A stretch of 9,983 bases of DNA from an uncultured Rhodobacter sp. (GTDB lineage Bacteria > Pseudomonadota > Alphaproteobacteria > Rhodobacterales > Rhodobacteraceae). The notes under the pieces were generated by a model. The model was not told the origin of the DNA and ran no database searches. It saw nothing but the letters and a program-made list of their open reading frames with translations. This document shows, in pieces, positions 6,475 to 9,983 of the stretch. Within the stretch, counting starts at the first letter, position 1, and each line of letters starts with the position of its first letter. The position numbers and the translations under genes are program-made. The stretch lies in assembly GCA_937901435.1 (NCBI GenBank), contig CALGTJ010000470.1:1-9983 (forward strand), written 5' to 3'.

Positions 6475-7384
6475 GTTTCCGGCCTCCGAATTCAAGGTAG
6501 GCCCATGGGATTAGAATGATAACAACAGAGCACAACATCATGGTTGAAGCTGCAAAGCCTTGACCCAAGTTCTGAGCTCGGAACATGAGTTCAATCACGT
6601 ATTTTGCCGGTACTTCTGAGCTCAGCCCCGGTCCGCCGCCCGTTTGGGCCACGACCAGATCATACAGCTTGATGATGCCCGCCGCGATCAGCACCAACGC
6701 TGTGACAAACACAGGCCGCATCATCGGAATCACCACCATGATATAGGTTTTGACCGTGCCAATCCCATCGACCTTGGCAGCTTTCCAGATGTCTTCATCA
6801 ATCCCACGCAGGCCAGCCAGCATGATGCACATGATCAAACCCGACCCCTGCCAGATGCCCGCAATCAGCAAGCCGAACATCACGATGTCAGGGTTGTTCA
6901 GCGGATCAAAATTAAAAGCCGTCCAGCCCCAATCGCGCACAACACTCTGCATGCCAAAATCAGGGTTCAAAATCCACTGCCATGCTAGGCCCGTCACAAC
7001 GAACGACAGGGCAAAAGGATAGAGAAAAATGGAGCGAAAGACGCCTTCAAACCGGATTTTGCGATCAAGACAGGCCGCGAGCGTAAAGCCGATGAACAAA
7101 GTCAGGATCAAGGAACAGATGCCATAAATGCCTAGGTTCGTGATCGAGATTATCCAGCGATCAGACGACCAGAGCCGTTCGTATTGATCAAGGCCGACCC
7201 ATTTCGTTCTTGGCAGCATACGCGAGCCTGTGAACGAATAGGTCACTGTCCAAGCGGTGCCCCCCACAAACACAACAAGCGCTGTCAGAATCATCGGCAA
7301 GGACGCCATCTTTGCCATCCAGTTCTTGAACAGCTTGCTGGGCCGCTTGCCACTGAGGGTGGGGGGTACCGAGGGCACGGTCAT
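6467..7384 (-). CDS. CUT1 sugar ABC transporter permease (MalF/GtsB-like)
   Basis: This 305-residue inner-membrane permease has a cytoplasmic N-terminus of about 28 residues, a first helix at about 29-51, and several further helices. The EAA loop is IDEDIWKAAKVDGIGT (195-210), leading to 'VVIPMMRP'. The segment 'AQTGGGPG' (246-253) and the overall length match the GtsB/MalF-like permeases of small-sugar CUT1 systems, without the large MalF periplasmic insertion. The frame extends 24 codons further upstream into a hairpin in the spacer. The ATG at 7384 is preferred because GGAG lies eight bases before it. Its TGA overlaps the GTG start of the partner permease by 8 nt. Expression relative to the binding-protein gene is probably reduced by the hairpin at 7430-7454. 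Confidence 0.93.
   Translation of the reverse strand: MTVPSVPPTLSGKRPSKLFKNWMAKMASLPMILTALVVFVGGTAWTVTYSFTGSRMLPRTKWVGLDQYERLWSSDRWIISITNLGIYGICSLILTLFIGFTLAACLDRKIRFEGVFRSIFLYPFALSFVVTGLAWQWILNPDFGMQSVVRDWGWTAFNFDPLNNPDIVMFGLLIAGIWQGSGLIMCIMLAGLRGIDEDIWKAAKVDGIGTVKTYIMVVIPMMRPVFVTALVLIAAGIIKLYDLVVAQTGGGPGLSSEVPAKYVIELMFRAQNLGQGFAASTMMLCSVVIILIPWAYLEFGGRKRG
6483..6487 (-). promoter_or_regulatory. ribosome binding site deciding the GTG start of the second permease
   Basis: GGAGG lies eight bases before the GTG at 6474. The alternative TTG at 6495 has no comparable site. The ribosome site lies inside the end of the preceding permease gene. Confidence 0.7.
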
Positions 7385-7429
7385 CGTGTCGGCTCCATCT
7401 AAGTTTCTATAGTGGAATGGAAATCCAAC

Positions 7430-7454
7430 GGCTCGGCGAACACGCCGCCGAGCC
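7430..7454 (-). promoter_or_regulatory. intercistronic hairpin between binding-protein and permease genes
   Basis: GGCTCGGCG at 7430-7438 pairs perfectly with CGCCGAGCC at 7446-7454 around a 7-nt loop, a strong 9-bp GC-rich stem. It lies 19 nt after the binding-protein stop, in the 89-nt spacer before the first permease. No U-run follows on the minus strand, so it is unlikely to terminate fully. Stems at this place in sugar ABC operons (malE-malF is the classic case) protect the upstream mRNA or attenuate transcription, giving more binding protein than permease. Confidence 0.7.
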
Positions 7455-7473
7455 ATCTATCACGGAGAGAATA

Positions 7474-8715
7474 CTAGTCCGCGTTTGCGATGATGTCAGC
7501 GTATGCCGCCTGAGCATCCGCTGCAGACATATCACTAGACCAGAACTGAGCCTGCAAATCTTCAATCTGAAGGGTAGTGTCCTGAGAGAACGAGATATCA
7601 CCAGATGGCAGCACGCCACCGTTTGCAAGGATCTCGAGGCCCTTTTGCATACAGCCGTTTGCTGTGGACATGTCGATATCACCACGCACTGGCAGTGAAC
7701 CTTTGGCAAGGTTGAATGACACCTGAACTTCAGGTGAAATCAGCAATGCAGCAAGTTCTTTCTGTGCGGCTGTAATTGCAGGATCGTCGTTCACTGGGAA
7801 GTAGAACGCATCACCACCTGTGTCGATCACAGGATTTAGACCCAAACCTGGCAGGCAGGAGTAATCTTTGCCTTCAACTTGCTCAGCAACAGAGAATTCA
7901 CCCTGTGCCCAGTCGCCCATGATCTGCGCACCAGCTTGACCGGTGATGACCAAGTTTGTGGCCATGTTCCAATCCTGAACATTGGATTCGGCTGCAAGGT
8001 CACGTGCAGCGGCAACAGCTTCAAAGGCGGCTGTGTATTCTGGGCCGCGGGCCACATCAGCGTTCTTGTCAATGTTAACGCCATTCCAGGCTTCTTGGCC
8101 TGCAACCGCCAGCGTGATCGCGCCGAATGCAATGTTTTGCTGCCAGCCCTGCTGACCCATTGCCAGCGGCAAGATGCCTGCTTCCTTAAGCGAGCCTGCG
8201 GATGCCGTAAATTCGTTCCAATCCGTTGGCACGTCGAGGCCTGCGCTTTCATATGCTGCGTGGGACAGCCAGATCCATTGTGCAGAGTGGATGTTCACTG
8301 GTACACAGTAAATTTTACCGTCCAGCGTGCATGCGTCAAGCAAGGAAGAAGGGTTGACGATTTCAGCCCAGCCACCAGCTTCTGCGACATCTGTCAGATC
8401 AAGAAGCAAACCAGCTTCGATCAGCTCTTCCGCTTGGCGGCCATGGTTCAACTGTGTTGCAGCCATCGGATCACCGCCGATGATGCGCGAAATGATGATG
8501 GGGCGCGCTGTGCCGCCAGAACCGGCGATTGCGCCATCGACCCAAGTGTTGCCTGTTGCATTCCATGCATCGGCAAATTTGGCCACAGCTGCGGCTTCGC
8601 CACCTGAAGTCCACCAATGAGTGACTTCCAGTTCGACGCCTTCAGCCATGACGGCTGTTGCTGTTGCCGCTGTTAGAGCGGTTCCAAGCAAAGCAGATTT
8701 GAGAATTTTAGACAT
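7474..8715 (-). CDS. periplasmic sugar-binding protein of the ABC transporter
   Basis: This 413-residue extracellular solute-binding protein (family 1, CUT1) would capture the sugar in the periplasm and deliver it to the permeases. Residues 1-24 form a Sec signal peptide: SKILK, a hydrophobic core, then AVMA with cleavage predicted after A24. The mature protein begins EGVELEVTHWWTSGGE. The HWWTSGGE motif and the later AGSGG resemble glucose/mannose-binding proteins such as Pseudomonas GtsA and its Thermus relatives. Four cysteines (DACTLDGKIYC, DYSCLPG and NGCMQKG) could form two disulfides, consistent with export. The frame reaches 16 codons further upstream, but the ATG at 8715 has GGGAGG five bases before it and is directly followed by the signal peptide. 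It is the first gene of the operon, under the promoter and operators at 8782-8845. A glucose-like sugar or glucoside is plausible but not proven. Confidence 0.95.
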   Translation of the reverse strand: MSKILKSALLGTALTAATATAVMAEGVELEVTHWWTSGGEAAAVAKFADAWNATGNTWVDGAIAGSGGTARPIIISRIIGGDPMAATQLNHGRQAEELIEAGLLLDLTDVAEAGGWAEIVNPSSLLDACTLDGKIYCVPVNIHSAQWIWLSHAAYESAGLDVPTDWNEFTASAGSLKEAGILPLAMGQQGWQQNIAFGAITLAVAGQEAWNGVNIDKNADVARGPEYTAAFEAVAAARDLAAESNVQDWNMATNLVITGQAGAQIMGDWAQGEFSVAEQVEGKDYSCLPGLGLNPVIDTGGDAFYFPVNDDPAITAAQKELAALLISPEVQVSFNLAKGSLPVRGDIDMSTANGCMQKGLEILANGGVLPSGDISFSQDTTLQIEDLQAQFWSSDMSAADAQAAYADIIANAD

Positions 8716-8720
8716 TTTTT

Positions 8721-8726
8721 CCTCCC
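8721..8726 (-). promoter_or_regulatory. strong ribosome binding site of the binding-protein gene
   Basis: GGGAGG lies five bases before the ATG at 8715. It decides this start over the in-frame codon 48 bases upstream and fits high expression of the periplasmic protein. Confidence 0.8.
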
Positions 8727-8762
8727 AGAAAACGCGGATATCCGATTTTGATTTTGAGACCA

Positions 8763-8782
8763 AGACCGAGCTCCCTCGGTCT
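8763..8782 (-). promoter_or_regulatory. operon leader hairpin
   Basis: AGACCGAG at 8763-8770 pairs perfectly with CTCGGTCT at 8775-8782 around a 4-nt loop, which reads GGAG on the transcribed strand. The stem would lie very near the 5' end of the operon mRNA, just downstream of the proximal operator and about 50 nt before the start codon. A 5' stem like this can protect the transcript from decay. No U-run follows, so it is not a terminator. Confidence 0.55.
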
Positions 8783-8795
8783 GCAATCGATTACA
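8782..8795. promoter_or_regulatory. operon-proximal LacI-family operator
   Basis: TGCAATCGATTACA is a 14-bp palindrome with one mismatch and a central CG, the form expected for a LacI-family operator. It differs by one base from the perfect site at 8832-8845. It lies at or just after the likely -10 region of the minus-strand operon promoter, so bound repressor would block transcription of the transporter operon. The regulator is presumably the LacI protein encoded 82 bp away. Confidence 0.8.
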
Positions 8796-8824
8796 TACTG
8801 AAACAGTCTTGCTATTTGAGTCAA
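8795..8824 (-). promoter_or_regulatory. candidate promoter of the transporter operon
   Basis: The minus strand has a good -35 box, TTGACT (8819-8824), with an 18-bp spacer to the weak -10 CAGTAT (8795-8800). An alternative -10, TGTAAT (8790-8795), lies inside the operator but at a spacing (23 bp) that is too long. The -35 position is fairly convincing; the -10 is tentative. The promoter is bracketed by the two operators. Confidence 0.5.
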
Positions 8825-8837
8825 CAAAATATGTAAT
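8809..8837 (+). promoter_or_regulatory. candidate promoter of the LacI-family regulator gene
   Basis: TTGCTA (8809-8814) is followed after 17 bp by TGTAAT (8832-8837), a 5/6 match to the -10 consensus that lies entirely within the perfect operator. This arrangement predicts negative autoregulation. It overlaps the oppositely directed operon promoter, so the two may also compete for polymerase. Confidence 0.55.
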
Positions 8838-8845
8838 CGATTACA
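8832..8845. promoter_or_regulatory. regulator-proximal LacI-family operator, perfect palindrome
   Basis: TGTAATCGATTACA is a perfect 14-bp palindrome with a central CG. Its centre is 50 bp from that of the site at 8782-8795. Its first six bases, TGTAAT, also look like the -10 box of the plus-strand regulator promoter, so binding should repress the regulator's own gene. The site also lies 7 bp upstream of the operon's candidate -35 box. Confidence 0.85.
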
Positions 8846-8876
8846 AAAATATCAACAAAAATAAGGCAACAGCACG

Positions 8877-9893
8877 TTGAAAACTTCGACACTTCAAGAT
8901 GTTGCACGGGTTGCAAATGTATCGACAGCGACGGTCTCACGGACGCTTTCGAACCCTGTAGTCGTATCCGAATCGACCCGTAGGCGGGTGGCTGACGCCG
9001 TGAAAGCCACCGGTTACCGCATCAATCACGCCGCGCGAAATCTGCGTACCCAACGTGCGCATTCAGTACTGGTTCTGCTTCCCGATCTGGCCAATCCATT
9101 CTTTTCAGCAATCCTTGAAGGCATCTCTCGCGTCTTGGCGCGACAGGGGTATTCAATGCTTATTGCCAGCACCCAACATGTCCATGACAGTGGCGAACGC
9201 CTGATTGATTATTTGGATGACGCTCGTGCGGATGGCATGATCGTCCTTGATGGCGGTCTTGAAACAGATGTCGTTGAGATGCTCGCCGCTGCGTCACAAG
9301 CCGAACGGATCCTCTTCGCCTGTGAGTGGGTCGAGGACGCGAACTTCCCGTCTGTACGGTGCGAAAACCGCACAGGCACACGCATCGCTGTGAACCACTT
9401 GTACGGGCTTGGGCACACCAAAATCGCCCATATCACGGGCCCGATAGGCAACGTGCTTGGCCAGACCCGAAAAGAGGCTTTTGTCGCAGAACTTGCGGAC
9501 CTCGGCCTCGAACTGAAAGCGGAATGGATCATGACTGGAGACTTCACTCTCGCGGCTGGCTGTCTGGCGGCGCAAGAATGGATCGCCATGAATGACCGTC
9601 CAACGGCGGTGTTTTGCGCATCCGATCAACTGGCGATGGGTTTCATCGCCGAGCTTTCTCGCCACGGCTTCAAGGTACCTGATCATGTGTCGGTCATGGG
9701 TTTTGATGATATTGATCTGGCCGAACAGTTCATCCCGCCGTTAACGTCCATAAGGCAGGACCGCATGATGATAGGCGAAACTGCTGCAAAAATGCTATTA
9801 GCGCGGATTGTGACACCCAGTGAAGAGAATTTGGAGCGCGCCACAGTCTTGCCGGTATCGCTCGTCATTCGAGAAAGCACATCACCGCCTTGA
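8877..9893 (+). CDS. LacI-family transcriptional regulator
   Basis: This 338-residue repressor binds DNA as a dimer. The N-terminal helix-turn-helix (about 5-25) includes DVARVANVSTATVSRTLSNP, and the hinge helix is at about 49-59 (INHAARNLRTQ). The periplasmic-binding-protein-like effector domain (60-338) has LVLLPDLANPFFSAI near its start and VSVMGFDDIDLAEQFIPP at 271-288. Length and motifs are normal. The start is a TTG at 8877: a stop lies in frame 15 bases upstream, and family members begin with the same 'TLQDVA' spacing. Only a weak AAGG sits 10 nt before it, so translation is probably low. It diverges from the sugar operon and very likely represses both it and itself through the two palindromes, with a sugar or pathway product as inducer. 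Confidence 0.95.
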   Translation: MKTSTLQDVARVANVSTATVSRTLSNPVVVSESTRRRVADAVKATGYRINHAARNLRTQRAHSVLVLLPDLANPFFSAILEGISRVLARQGYSMLIASTQHVHDSGERLIDYLDDARADGMIVLDGGLETDVVEMLAAASQAERILFACEWVEDANFPSVRCENRTGTRIAVNHLYGLGHTKIAHITGPIGNVLGQTRKEAFVAELADLGLELKAEWIMTGDFTLAAGCLAAQEWIAMNDRPTAVFCASDQLAMGFIAELSRHGFKVPDHVSVMGFDDIDLAEQFIPPLTSIRQDRMMIGETAAKMLLARIVTPSEENLERATVLPVSLVIRESTSPP

Positions 9894-9959
9894 GGGCACT
9901 AGTGCTCGGGTTCGACCAACCATGGGACTGGTGCTGTCAGACGAATGAGAACTCGCATC

Positions 9960-9983
9960 AGATTGCTGGCGCAGCCTGAATCT
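9960..9983. repeat. imperfect inverted repeat at the window edge
   Basis: AGATT-GCTG and CAGC-AATCT pair around a GCG loop, with a 3-nt bulge (CTG) on the right arm. It lies 66 nt after the regulator's stop codon. The window ends at the arm, so it is impossible to say whether a T-run follows and makes it a terminator. It could also be part of a mobile element end. Confidence 0.3.

Noticed and set aside
7879..8607. 242-codon open frame on the + strand opposite the binding-protein gene
   Set aside because: The opposite strand encodes a clear solute-binding protein. The antisense product is Cys-rich with no recognisable domain.
8735..8744. CGGATATCCG palindrome in the operon leader
   Set aside because: It is a 10-bp palindrome unlike the two operators and without a promoter element. 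I could not distinguish it from chance.
9896..9905. GCACTAGTGC palindrome just after the regulator stop
   Set aside because: It has only 5-bp arms with no loop and no T-run, so it cannot be a terminator. It is plausible by chance.

Overview
The window looks like chromosome or plasmid DNA from an alphaproteobacterium, most likely a Rhodobacteraceae (roseobacter-type) organism. I infer this from the moderate GC content, alphaproteobacterial-looking proteins, a CUT1 sugar transporter of the glucose/mannose (Gts-like) type, and IS6-family remnants of a kind I associate with this group. No rRNA, tRNA or marker gene is present, so the taxonomy is tentative.

Layout, right to left. A LacI-family repressor gene on the + strand (8877-9893) diverges from an eight-gene operon on the - strand (8715 down to 388). 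The 161-bp divergent intergenic region holds two 14-bp palindromic operators with centres 50 bp apart, promoter-like hexamers for both directions, and a leader hairpin for the operon. The operon order is: periplasmic sugar-binding protein, a GC-rich intercistronic hairpin, two CUT1 permeases, the UgpC/MalK-type ATPase, a small AP-endonuclease-2-fold sugar isomerase/epimerase (254 aa), a Gfo/Idh/MocA oxidoreductase (373 aa), a larger isomerase/epimerase (351 aa) and a second Gfo/Idh/MocA oxidoreductase (372 aa). Most genes overlap or are separated by 1-22 nt, so they are probably cotranscribed and partly translationally coupled.

Left flank (1-387). There is no intact gene. It holds two degenerate copies, in the same orientation, of the left end of an IS6-family insertion sequence. 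The outer copy still encodes the first ~25 residues of the transposase before a stop. The inner copy starts 9 nt after the stop codon of the last operon gene, so the operon's downstream side has been rearranged.

Likely joint function. The transporter imports a sugar or glycoside, the LacI protein senses it or a product, and two oxidoreductase plus two isomerase-fold enzymes process it. No glycoside hydrolase, kinase or aldolase is present. A keto-sugar (for example 3-keto-glycoside) route is therefore a reasonable hypothesis, related to the E. coli ycj cluster and to oxidation-elimination glycoside-cleaving systems. The substrate cannot be read from the sequence.
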